In this document: piece by piece, positions 1 to 6,842 of the stretch
Layout of the letters: each line of letters begins with the position of its first letter
Numbering within the stretch: the first letter of the stretch is position 1
From: an uncultured Muribaculaceae bacterium
GTDB lineage: Bacteria > Bacteroidota > Bacteroidia > Bacteroidales > Muribaculaceae
NCBI GenBank assembly: GCA_910584735.1
Contig: CAJUBM010000122.1
Coordinates: 1 to 8,436 of the forward strand
Length of the DNA: 8,436 nt
Direction of reading: 5' to 3'
The notes under the pieces: model-generated
Databases searched by the model: none
Told to the model about the DNA's origin: nothing
Seen by the model: the letters and a program-made list of their open reading frames with translations, nothing else
Program-made: the position numbers and the translations under genes

Positions 1-49
1 CCGCCTTTTCGGGTGGCCTGCCGTCCCGGAGGTCCGGCGCCACTACCAT
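1..49 (-). CDS. Possible 5' fragment of a further minus-strand gene (very uncertain)
   Basis: Reading leftward, an ATG at 47-49 opens a frame that stays open to the window edge, giving MVVAPDLRDGRPPEKA, with an in-frame TAA a few codons upstream of it. Sixteen codons is too short to identify a family, and the plus strand is also open here (one frame runs from position 2 to a stop at 95-97). No Bacteroidetes -7 element was seen close upstream. It could equally be noncoding sequence; it is listed only because the next gene of the strand may start here. Confidence 0.12.
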   Translation of the reverse strand, partial: MVVAPDLRDGRPPEKA

Positions 50-93
50 CCGGCTACATATAGGTTACCATTAGGGATGGTGATTTTCGCTTT
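50..93. other. Short intergenic stretch with a weak hairpin
   Basis: This stretch follows the last clear minus-strand gene. A 5-bp inverted repeat, ACCAT at 67-71 and ATGGT at 77-81, encloses a 5-nt loop. A T-rich stretch follows on the plus-strand side (about 84-95), but none follows on the minus-strand side, so it is not a convincing terminator for the minus-strand genes. No other structure was recognised. Confidence 0.25.
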
Positions 94-525
94 TTAGTTG
101 ATGCGCTTGAATATCCGTTGGGCAAACGCGAGGATTTCCAGAGGTGCACCATCCAAATCCTCATCGGAGGATATAAGCTGCAAGTCTTTGTCGAAGACTA
201 AGCGGATTAGATTTTCGTTGCCGTCGTTATTTATCGGTATTACCAGCATCACTGTATCAGGGGTGGGGTAGGCGTACCAATAAATGTAATATTGTGCGAT
301 GACCATACTGTCGGCGTTTATTATCACCAGGTCGCCGTTAGGTGTGTTCTCTGTCTCGCCGGTGATGTCCCAACCGGCTTCATCATCAACCCAATGTATA
401 AATGCCTGTTGTTCCAAGCCCGGGATAACGTCAGATTCGTATGTCCCCTGCTGGAAAAATGGTATGGCCAAGGAGTTGATAGCACCGATTACGGCTAACG
501 CAAAGAAAGATAATAGTTTTTTCAT
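94..525 (-). CDS. Small exported protein of unknown function
   Basis: The product is 143 residues and I do not recognise its family. Residues 1-20 (MKKLLSFFALAVIGAINSLA) form a typical Sec signal peptide, with two Lys, a hydrophobic core and likely cleavage near SLA-IP. No Cys follows, so it should be a soluble periplasmic or secreted protein rather than a lipoprotein. The mature part is about 120 residues, acidic and rich in aromatic residues, with a YYIYWYAY stretch near 79-86, an alternating hydrophobic stretch near 90-97 and another near 105-120 that look like beta strands. The frame continues upstream into ccsA without a stop, but ATG 525 is chosen because it begins the signal peptide and lies just after a good -7 promoter element. 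It lies 47 nt downstream of ccsA, so it may be both the last operon gene and separately transcribed. That it is a gene is fairly sure; its role is unknown. Confidence 0.8.
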   Translation of the reverse strand: MKKLLSFFALAVIGAINSLAIPFFQQGTYESDVIPGLEQQAFIHWVDDEAGWDITGETENTPNGDLVIINADSMVIAQYYIYWYAYPTPDTVMLVIPINNDGNENLIRLVFDKDLQLISSDEDLDGAPLEILAFAQRIFKRIN

Positions 526-549
526 ATGTGGTATTTGGGGTAATTTTCG

Positions 550-557
550 CAAAGATA
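550..557 (-). promoter_or_regulatory. Bacteroidetes-type -7 element upstream of the small exported-protein gene
   Basis: On the minus strand this reads TATCTTTG followed by CG, a full match to TAnnTTTG, the -7 consensus of the Bacteroidetes primary sigma factor. It lies about 25 nt upstream of the ATG at 525, giving a predicted leader of roughly 20 nt. No good TTTG -33 element was seen at the usual distance, so it may be weak or factor-dependent. It suggests the last gene can be transcribed without the rest of the operon. Confidence 0.5.
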
Positions 558-572
558 CGCATTTATGTCGGA

Positions 573-2468
573 TTAGGCGTAGGAGTGTAGGCCGGGAAGC
601 AGGTAGTTGGCTCCGAAATAGGTGAAGATAACCGATGTTATGGCTAATAGCAGATACCAGTGGAGGGTTCGCGGACGGCGCATCCGGCGTAGTGACGCGC
701 GGTGTAGCGGCATGGCGTAGACAAGGAGGGTGATTAAGGCGCAGGTTTCCTTGGGATCCCAGCCCCAGTAGCGTCCCCACGACTGGTTGGCCCACACGGC
801 GCCTACGAATATGCCGGCGCAAAGGAGGAAGACGGCAGGGAGGAGGATTACCGCGTTGATACGTGCGAGGTGGTTGCATATATCCCCACCACGCATCAAT
901 GCTATGCCTGACAGTATGGCCATAAGTAGGGAAAGTGCGTAGGAACACATCACTAACATGACGTGGATGGAGAGCAGCGGTGAGCCGAGAACCGGCATCA
1001 GCGATTCTATCTGTGGCGTTTTCCCGGCCATGGCGGCTACGAATGTACCCATGGCGCCCACAGTGATGAGTGCGCTTTTAATCAATGGCTGACGTATGAA
1101 GATTGCGCCTGCTGTTGCCGCAAAGGCCATGGATAGCATGGTCTCGCATCCGTTTGACAGCGGCCAGTGGGAGCCGATCCAACCTCGCAGGGCCAGGATG
1201 CCGCACAGATAGATGCTTCCGGCGATGGCGCAAATCTCAAGATATGGATATTGGAAAAACTTGTGACAAATATTCGAGGTGTCAATAAGATTGGTTTTGC
1301 GCAGGGAGTACCATGACCCTATTCCTCCGACAATTAATAGCAGTATCGCGCAGGGGGGGATGCGGATATAGTCGTTGTAGAAGATTTCGGCCTTGAACTT
1401 TCCGGGAGATGGCAAGACCCCGGCACCGGCATATTCCCGTTGCTTTTCGATGAGGGTTGAGATATGGCGGTCGGCTTCGATGTTCCGACCATCCATGATA
1501 AGGGCCTGTATGTCGGCTATGGAGGTCTGCATGAAAATCCATTGGTCGAGACTCATCTGCGAGGGTCTCCTCCCGGTAAGGGAGAGCCACTCCATACGCC
1601 CCGTGGCGGCATGATATGGGAATATACGGAACGCCGCCCCTGTGCCGAGCCAGTTTATCATGGCCCGGCGCTCCTCCTCTTTTTTGAGTTTTGAGGGGCT
1701 GGTGGGGATGAGGTGCCCGGCATCGTAGTCGCGCTTCCATTCGTCATAGTAGAAAAGCCACCCTGACAGTACCTGTTCCGGGGTCATCCCTTTGTATTTT
1801 CGCGAATCGTATAGCATGGTAGTTACGTCAATTGCCATGGTCTGCAAGGGGCATACGCGGCCGTTCCAATAGACATGTATTTTTCCGAAATTCCGGGCTA
1901 ACGGACGTTGCATGGCGTTGAGACCGTCCGTCTCCGCGCCGTGTGATAAGCATGGGAGAAGTAAGAACACCAGAACAGTCAGAGCCTTGCTACGTAAAAG
2001 GGCGCGCCATATGGTTTTGCGTTGGAAGAAAAAGCCCACCATACTGATTCCGAGCAGGATATAGCCCGTGTAGGTGATGCCGATTCCCCAAGGATCGTAT
2101 GTCACGGAGAGGTTGGAAGAGCCTTCTCCCATTCCCGACTGGTAGAATCGCCATCCGTTTATCTCGGCCACGCGGTTCATCGCTACGGAGAATGTATCGT
2201 TACCGGCTTTGAGGCGGGAGCGGAAATCCATAGGAGTAGTAGTGCCTGGATAATAGAGGGTTTCGGCTTGTTCGAGACTTAGTGCGAACGGCAGCGAGCC
2301 ATCCCCCGGCCCGGAGCTTTTCTCAAAACGGTTGACCGGGCCTGTCCCTTCGATGAGGCTCACGGATCCCTGTATTCCATAGAAATGGGTTACAAATGCC
2401 CCGGCCACGATTATGGCCAGGGCAATATGTATCAAAAGGGTGAAAGGGGTTTTTAACAGTCTGTGCAT
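573..2468 (-). CDS. ccsA: Fused ResB/CcsB-CcsA cytochrome c biogenesis (system II) protein
   Basis: This inner-membrane protein of 631 residues exports haem and attaches it to CxxCH motifs of c-type cytochromes. Residues 1-150 are a short ResB/CcsB-like part: a membrane segment near 13-32, the motif GWRFYQSGMG (105-114), then DPWGIG and a second membrane segment (125-148). A third hydrophobic stretch near 162-178 resembles an internal signal sequence. Residues 180-370 form a hydrophilic, presumably extracytoplasmic domain containing RVCPLQT. The C-terminal half is CcsA, with about eight membrane segments. It carries the tryptophan-rich haem-handling motif at 559-574 (W559, W564, W568, W570, then DPKE) and the two expected flanking histidines, H502 and H628 in the terminal LPGLHSYA. 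It lies 51 nt after the di-heme lipoprotein gene, its obvious client. A fused CcsBA is normal in Bacteroidetes. A run of seven C at 1353-1359 sits where the two halves meet. Family assignment is firm. Confidence 0.95.
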   Translation of the reverse strand: MHRLLKTPFTLLIHIALAIIVAGAFVTHFYGIQGSVSLIEGTGPVNRFEKSSGPGDGSLPFALSLEQAETLYYPGTTTPMDFRSRLKAGNDTFSVAMNRVAEINGWRFYQSGMGEGSSNLSVTYDPWGIGITYTGYILLGISMVGFFFQRKTIWRALLRSKALTVLVFLLLPCLSHGAETDGLNAMQRPLARNFGKIHVYWNGRVCPLQTMAIDVTTMLYDSRKYKGMTPEQVLSGWLFYYDEWKRDYDAGHLIPTSPSKLKKEEERRAMINWLGTGAAFRIFPYHAATGRMEWLSLTGRRPSQMSLDQWIFMQTSIADIQALIMDGRNIEADRHISTLIEKQREYAGAGVLPSPGKFKAEIFYNDYIRIPPCAILLLIVGGIGSWYSLRKTNLIDTSNICHKFFQYPYLEICAIAGSIYLCGILALRGWIGSHWPLSNGCETMLSMAFAATAGAIFIRQPLIKSALITVGAMGTFVAAMAGKTPQIESLMPVLGSPLLSIHVMLVMCSYALSLLMAILSGIALMRGGDICNHLARINAVILLPAVFLLCAGIFVGAVWANQSWGRYWGWDPKETCALITLLVYAMPLHRASLRRMRRPRTLHWYLLLAITSVIFTYFGANYLLPGLHSYA

Positions 2469-2488
2469 AGTTGCGTTACAAACAGTTG

Positions 2489-2514
2489 CTTAGAGTGTCT
2501 TATTGGTGTCTTAG
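2489..2514. repeat. Helically phased short direct repeats between the di-heme gene and ccsA
   Basis: GTGTCTTA occurs at 2495-2502 and again at 2506-2513, an 11-bp period. The core CTTA(G/T) occurs three times, at 2489, 2499 and 2510, so the spacing is close to one DNA turn. The array fills most of the 51-nt gap between the two genes. Such phasing can mark protein-binding sites, but the copies are short and chance is possible. Confidence 0.4.
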
Positions 2515-2519
2515 TATCG

Positions 2520-4175
2520 CTATATGGCGTCAACGAAGCGGATTATGGCATCGCGGTCGGCTTTGGGGAGCTTTCTGAACTGCTCGATAGAATGGTTGGC
2601 ATCGGACTGCGGCGAATAGCCGTGCCACATGATTGCCTCCATTGCCGTGCGGGCGCGGCAGTCGTGCAGACGGTCGGCTGTGGGAGAACCTGTGATCTTT
2701 TGGTGGAGGCCGCGTCCCCACAGCGGGGTGGTGCGGCACCAGCCCCCACGAATGTCGTTTGCCATCAGCAGCTTGTGCTGTACCATGTCGGTGTAAGGCC
2801 ATATTTTTTGGTTCGGATAACGCGGAAGTTCGTTGCCGGTTTTGAAGAAACGTGCCGGGTCTTGGATTTGGTCGTCCCCCGTGGTCCAGGAGGGACGGTG
2901 GCAGTAGGCGCATCCGATTTTCGAGAAAAGCTCGCGGCCGCGTATCACTTCCGGGTCGTCAACATCGCGCACGGCCGGCACTGCAAGACCGCGATGCCAT
3001 ACCATCAGGTCGGTATATTCTTGGTCGGACATCTCAGGGTCGAGGTCTTTGGCGAGAAGGTATTTTTTTATACGCTCCTCGGAGGTGCCTGTCCACCAGT
3101 CGGTATGTTTGTGCGTGGGGTCGATGCGTTCGAGATATGCATCGAATCCGGCCTGCACTTCCGGGTCTTTGGCGGAATATTCAGCGTAGGTCCCCGCCGC
3201 GTCAAGATAGTGGTAACGGCGGTCGGAGCGCGTCACGTTGGTGATATTCCATATGGCATTGGCTCCGGCGGCATCCTGTAGCGGGCCGCGTGAGAGGGCG
3301 TATGTGAACCTGCGGGCGTATCCCGTGCCGTTGCCCTGGAGTGAGTTGGAATACATACCCGTCCATTGTCCTGCGGCGTAAAAAGCAGGGTTCAGGCCGT
3401 TAGGGAGGTAGCCGTCCTGCTCTTCGAGACGATACTGTGCCAGAAGGTCTTTCTCTTCGATGGCGTCAAGCAGCCCCGTGCCGTAGATTCCGATTGTAGA
3501 TTCAAGTTTCACGGCATAGTCGGAGGGGAGGGTATATCCTTGCCGTACCACGTATATGGCATCGGACGGCATAGTCACCTCGGGGTATTGCAGCGAATAG
3601 GTCTCGCCGTCGTCAAAGCGGTTACCCCACCGGTCGGTGGCCTCAAGCCACTTTACTGTAATCTTACTTTCGTCCAACGGGGCTTTAAAAGGGGCAACGG
3701 CATGGCTTTGCGGCATACCCGCCAGCCAGGGAACATATCCCTCAGTTTCTGGATTATAAACCACCAAGAGGCAGCCGTTACCCGGATCGGCGGTGTTGAA
3801 AGCACCTTCGGGCAGGCGTGTGCCGTGGCCGTAGTTGGGGTGGCAGTGGAGGCAGGAGGTGCGGATGTAGACAGGGCCGAGGCCCGAACGTACGCCCGTC
3901 TGGTTTGCCATGAATGGCTTTTCAAACAGAGCCTCGCCGTTTTTGAACTGCTGGTAGAACCCCTGCTCCTCCACTGCCGGAGATGGCTGTTCGAAGGCAT
4001 TGGATGTGAATAGGAACGATGTGCCTAACTCTCCGCCTGAATAATACCATTCGGGTTTGTCGGCACCGGGCTTGTCCGGCTCGTCTTTAATCTCCTCATC
4101 CGCACAGGACACCGTCAGCAGGGCGGCAAGTCCTGCCAGAGGAAGCATGTATAGGCGTGATAGGTTGGTTTTCAT
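2520..4175 (-). CDS. Di-heme c-type cytochrome lipoprotein, DHOR/DUF1111 family
   Basis: The 551-residue product belongs to the DHOR (DUF1111, 'thiol oxidoreductase') family, related to MauG and bacterial di-heme peroxidases. The true substrate of most members is unknown. A lipoprotein signal ends in TVSC, with Cys24 as the lipid site, followed by ADEE, an acidic start that in Bacteroidetes can direct surface export. The first haem site is C108-L-H-C111-H112 and the second is C422-A-Y-C425-H426. The family's C-terminal signature is clear: RTTPLWGRG (481-489), then LHDCRART (503-510) and EAIMWHG (513-519). Most members I know have Gly in LHDGRA; here Cys506 replaces it, and Cys480 precedes the RTTPLW motif. 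It starts 22 nt after the imelysin gene and is followed by ccsA, which would install its haems. Neighbours suggest a redox step in metal acquisition or defence against peroxide; that is inference. Family assignment is firm. Confidence 0.92.
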   Translation of the reverse strand: MKTNLSRLYMLPLAGLAALLTVSCADEEIKDEPDKPGADKPEWYYSGGELGTSFLFTSNAFEQPSPAVEEQGFYQQFKNGEALFEKPFMANQTGVRSGLGPVYIRTSCLHCHPNYGHGTRLPEGAFNTADPGNGCLLVVYNPETEGYVPWLAGMPQSHAVAPFKAPLDESKITVKWLEATDRWGNRFDDGETYSLQYPEVTMPSDAIYVVRQGYTLPSDYAVKLESTIGIYGTGLLDAIEEKDLLAQYRLEEQDGYLPNGLNPAFYAAGQWTGMYSNSLQGNGTGYARRFTYALSRGPLQDAAGANAIWNITNVTRSDRRYHYLDAAGTYAEYSAKDPEVQAGFDAYLERIDPTHKHTDWWTGTSEERIKKYLLAKDLDPEMSDQEYTDLMVWHRGLAVPAVRDVDDPEVIRGRELFSKIGCAYCHRPSWTTGDDQIQDPARFFKTGNELPRYPNQKIWPYTDMVQHKLLMANDIRGGWCRTTPLWGRGLHQKITGSPTADRLHDCRARTAMEAIMWHGYSPQSDANHSIEQFRKLPKADRDAIIRFVDAI

Positions 4176-4197
4176 GATTTGTCAAGTCTTTCAGGAA

Positions 4198-5361
4198 TCA
4201 GTTGCGTGAGATGAGTGCGTGGGCTTCTTCAAGGGCTGCTACGAGGTCTTCACCGGCAGCCTTTACGGCTTTTCCAGCGAGGGCTCCTGTGGCGTTCTTT
4301 GCGAATGGTTCGGGTATGGCCTCGATGGCGGAGATAGCATCCTTTATTGCCTGGCGTACCTGGGTGTCGGTTGACGGGCTTACCGCCTTGATGTAGTCGC
4401 TTATGGATGCGTCACCGGCTTTTGAGCCTGTGTAGGCGTTCTCGATGGAGCGGATGTTGTCGGCAAAGTCCTCTATGGAGTTGAGGGAGTAGGGTGATTC
4501 GATATAGTTCTTATCTTCTTCGGAAGAACCCATGTGGGGCCGTCCGATTTTGGTGTTGCCCACCTCGTCGGCTATGTCGATACACCCTTGTAGGATTTCC
4601 TCTCCCACTTCCTGGTAGGTCTTGAAACGGGAGCCTGCCTGTCGGGCGTTCTTCATCTCCCGGCCGTAGTTCTCACCGTAGTCGAGCTCGGCGTCTTCAA
4701 GAGTCTGCTGTTTGTGTGAGGAGATGTTGGATGTCCCGGCCCAGCATGCCTCAAGGCATACGCATTGCTGGCAGAGGTCATCGGCCACGGCGCAGAGATA
4801 TTCCAGTTCTTCGGGAGTGTAGTTCGTGGAGTGTACGAGCGATGAGTTCTCATCAGCCGATAGTTCGAAAAGCAGATATTCTACGGCGTGGAATCCGATC
4901 AGGCCGTAGCCGCCGTTGTTTTCGAGGCTCCACGATTTGCCTGCGCGTATGTCGGCAAGGAGGTCGTCCATAGCGGCCTTGTCGAGGGGCCATGAATCTA
5001 TGTGAGGGTCGATGTTGTGGGTGTTTGCGGGGCCGAACAGAAAGGCCTCAGAAAGTTCCCAATGCTTCCTGGCGTTCTTCCAGGCCTTTCCGGCGGCCTC
5101 TATATCGTCCCGGGAGAGTGTGCCGGAGGCATACTTGTCGCGAATATCGCGGCAGAGCGACTGGAGTTCCACTGCCGATTCGGCCATCTCGGAATATGTG
5201 GGAAGCACCGTGTTGTCTACATACGCGGCAGCGGCTTTCTGTAGCGTCAGTTCTTTTTCGGAAAGGGAATCTCCTCCGTTGTTCGGTTCATCGTTGTTGT
5301 CAGAGCATGATGCGAGCAGCGTTATGGCGGCTCCTATTGCCAGCAGTTTGAAAATCTTCAT
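4198..5361 (-). CDS. Imelysin-family (M75, IrpA-like) lipoprotein
   Basis: The 387-residue product matches the imelysin/M75 family: helical envelope proteins, often iron-regulated and linked to iron uptake. The peptidase name is historical and most members are not shown to cut protein. The signal ends in a perfect lipobox LASC with Cys19 lipidated, followed by SDNNDE, which resembles the acidic surface-export signal of Bacteroidetes lipoproteins. The family hallmarks are present. WELSEAFLFGP (101-111) and IDPHIDSWPLD (117-127) come first. The GxHxxE motif follows as G156, H158 and E161. Near the end are IGRPHMG (272-278) and the ESPYSLNSIEDF segment (288-299). The length is normal for the family. 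Unusual is a cluster of five cysteines, 190, 197, 200, 202 and 206, in a predicted helix, besides Cys70 and Cys260. It lies between the porin gene (48-nt gap) and the di-heme gene (22-nt gap). A ferric-iron or other metal-binding role fits best, by analogy with EfeO and IrpA. Confidence 0.92.
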   Translation of the reverse strand: MKIFKLLAIGAAITLLASCSDNNDEPNNGGDSLSEKELTLQKAAAAYVDNTVLPTYSEMAESAVELQSLCRDIRDKYASGTLSRDDIEAAGKAWKNARKHWELSEAFLFGPANTHNIDPHIDSWPLDKAAMDDLLADIRAGKSWSLENNGGYGLIGFHAVEYLLFELSADENSSLVHSTNYTPEELEYLCAVADDLCQQCVCLEACWAGTSNISSHKQQTLEDAELDYGENYGREMKNARQAGSRFKTYQEVGEEILQGCIDIADEVGNTKIGRPHMGSSEEDKNYIESPYSLNSIEDFADNIRSIENAYTGSKAGDASISDYIKAVSPSTDTQVRQAIKDAISAIEAIPEPFAKNATGALAGKAVKAAGEDLVAALEEAHALISRN

Positions 5362-5409
5362 AATATAAGTTGATAATGTGTTGATGTTTTATTTTCGTGT
5401 TATAGGGTG

Positions 5410-6738
5410 TTATTTGAACCATCCGGTGTAGGCTATCCCTATAGATACGGACGGCTCGTTGTTATATGCGCTTTTGAGTATGCTGTAGCTGTATTCCCCT
5501 TTGATTACTATCTGTCGGATGGGGTACCAGTTCACGCCTGCTGTCACTTTGTGCCTGTGACACCATCCGAGCGATGTCGTGCCGTCTGTCCGGGCCATCG
5601 AGTCGTAATAGTCATATCGGCCGAAGACGTAGAACCGCTGCGATGCCGCCGTCAGGGAGGGGGATAGTGAGAAGAGGTTGTAGCCGGCCTCGATGCCGGT
5701 GCATACGGCATCGGAGGCTACCTCCTGCCGTTTTGAGGTGGAGTTCTTAGGCATGGCTATGTTGAAGCGTGATATGTGGCGTGAGTCGGAGAGATGTCCC
5801 CAGTTGAAATATCCCCGGGCTATGATGTTGTGGGCGTTATATGCGAAGTCGAACGAACCGATTGTTACTGTGCCGTGTATACCGTCGTTCTTTGTGGAGG
5901 AAGTGGGATATAGGGTGTTGCGGAATGAGTTGCCGACATAACCGCTTATGCTGAGACGCAGCCCCGGGACGGAATAATTGTCTATGCGTCCCATGAAGGC
6001 ATAGTTGTTGGCAATCTTGAATTCGAAGGGTGACGCCGAGCCATCGTGGATCCATCCTTGGTTGCCGAACCGTTCGGAGTCGAGACCGGGCATGAACATA
6101 GCCTGGTAGCCCCATTTGCCGGCGTGCCCCAAGAGGCTTATCGACACTTCGCGCCACGTGCAGGGCATTATGGTGTTTTCCCCCTCGGGCCTGTAGACGC
6201 CGAAAAACTGGTCCGGCTCATGCCGGGAGTTTGTGGCGCCGATGGGTACAACCTGCAGACCCGCTCTCAGTTTTAGCTGTGGCATGAACTCTTTTTGGAT
6301 GTAGAACTGCTCGAGGTTCACCTCGCCGCCGCGTTCTACTTCGGTTTCGTATTCGCCGGCTTCTTCGGTCTCTATCTCCACGGCAGCCTCCACGCCTCCA
6401 TGCTCGAACTCTATCTCTGATGCGAACGACCATCCCTTGCCGAAATCATAACCGAGATATATCACTGCGTGGGGTATGTCGAACCGGCCGTGCGAGGAGT
6501 TGCCGTACTTCTGCGGTTCGGTATAACGCAGGTAGTTGTCGCTATAGAAATTGCGGGTGAACACGGCCTCGCCGTATCCTCCGACCGAAAGTCGGTTCCA
6601 TACCGATGTAGAGGTCTTGGCTCCCCCGCCGTTCTCCGGGGCTTGTCGCTGTTCTTTTTCGGAAGGCGGTTCATTACCGTTCATCGTTAATGCCGCAATG
6701 CCTATGGCGGTTGCGGCGAATAGATTACGTATGTTCAT
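5410..6738 (-). CDS. Outer-membrane beta-barrel porin, first gene of the operon
   Basis: The 442-residue product has an N-terminal export signal (about residues 1-21, without a textbook cleavage site), then a polar linker to about 45. After that come alternating amphipathic strands rich in Tyr, Phe and Gly, such as LSVGGYGEAVF (50-60), AVIYLGYDF (91-99) and FYVFGRYDYYD (369-379). It ends GIAYTGWFK, the aromatic ending common in outer-membrane barrels. It resembles the porin-like proteins sometimes annotated as phosphate-selective (OprO/OprP type), but substrate cannot be read from sequence. It has no TonB box or plug domain that I can see, so it is not a TonB-dependent receptor. An exceptional acidic stretch at 117-143 has eleven Glu, in what should be a loop between strands. 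It is preceded by a good promoter and leads the imelysin, di-heme and CcsA genes. It likely passes the substrate of that system. The barrel call is firm; the cargo is inference. Confidence 0.82.
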   Translation of the reverse strand: MNIRNLFAATAIGIAALTMNGNEPPSEKEQRQAPENGGGAKTSTSVWNRLSVGGYGEAVFTRNFYSDNYLRYTEPQKYGNSSHGRFDIPHAVIYLGYDFGKGWSFASEIEFEHGGVEAAVEIETEEAGEYETEVERGGEVNLEQFYIQKEFMPQLKLRAGLQVVPIGATNSRHEPDQFFGVYRPEGENTIMPCTWREVSISLLGHAGKWGYQAMFMPGLDSERFGNQGWIHDGSASPFEFKIANNYAFMGRIDNYSVPGLRLSISGYVGNSFRNTLYPTSSTKNDGIHGTVTIGSFDFAYNAHNIIARGYFNWGHLSDSRHISRFNIAMPKNSTSKRQEVASDAVCTGIEAGYNLFSLSPSLTAASQRFYVFGRYDYYDSMARTDGTTSLGWCHRHKVTAGVNWYPIRQIVIKGEYSYSILKSAYNNEPSVSIGIAYTGWFK

Positions 6739-6804
6739 CTATGTGCTTTTAAGCGGGGTCATCCGGCTTCTTTCCCGAGGCCTGCTCCCCTGGTTTTTAC
6801 GATG

Positions 6805-6836
6805 CAAAATTACGGCTGCGCGGGTGGTTCGGCAAT
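6805..6836 (-). promoter_or_regulatory. Promoter for the porin-imelysin-DHOR-ccsA operon
   Basis: On the minus strand TAATTTTG (6805-6812), followed by CA, is a full match to the Bacteroidetes -7 element TAnnTTTG. ATTG at 6833-6836 supplies the TTG core of the -33 element at 20 bp spacing. Transcription should begin near 6798-6800, leaving a leader of about 60 nt before the porin ATG at 6738. Confidence 0.6.
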
Positions 6837-6842
6837 ACTCAG

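Noticed and set aside
526..948. Upstream extension of the small exported-protein frame to a 284-residue product
   Set aside because: It overlaps the conserved C-terminal CcsA domain on the same strand, and a clean signal peptide plus a -7 element support the ATG at 525.
1282..1740. A 152-residue minus-strand frame inside ccsA
   Set aside because: It is an alternative frame of the firmly identified ccsA gene, rich in Arg, His and Pro, as typical of out-of-frame translation.
2463..4013. Long plus-strand open frames (272 and 215 residues) opposite the di-heme gene
   Set aside because: The minus strand carries two CxxCH motifs and DHOR signatures across this span. The plus-strand frames are antisense shadows without recognisable features.
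6739..6800. Possible riboswitch in the porin leader, suggested by GC-rich segments
   Set aside because: No conserved core of TPP, cobalamin, SAM or similar riboswitches could be aligned, and a leader of about 60 nt is too short for most.
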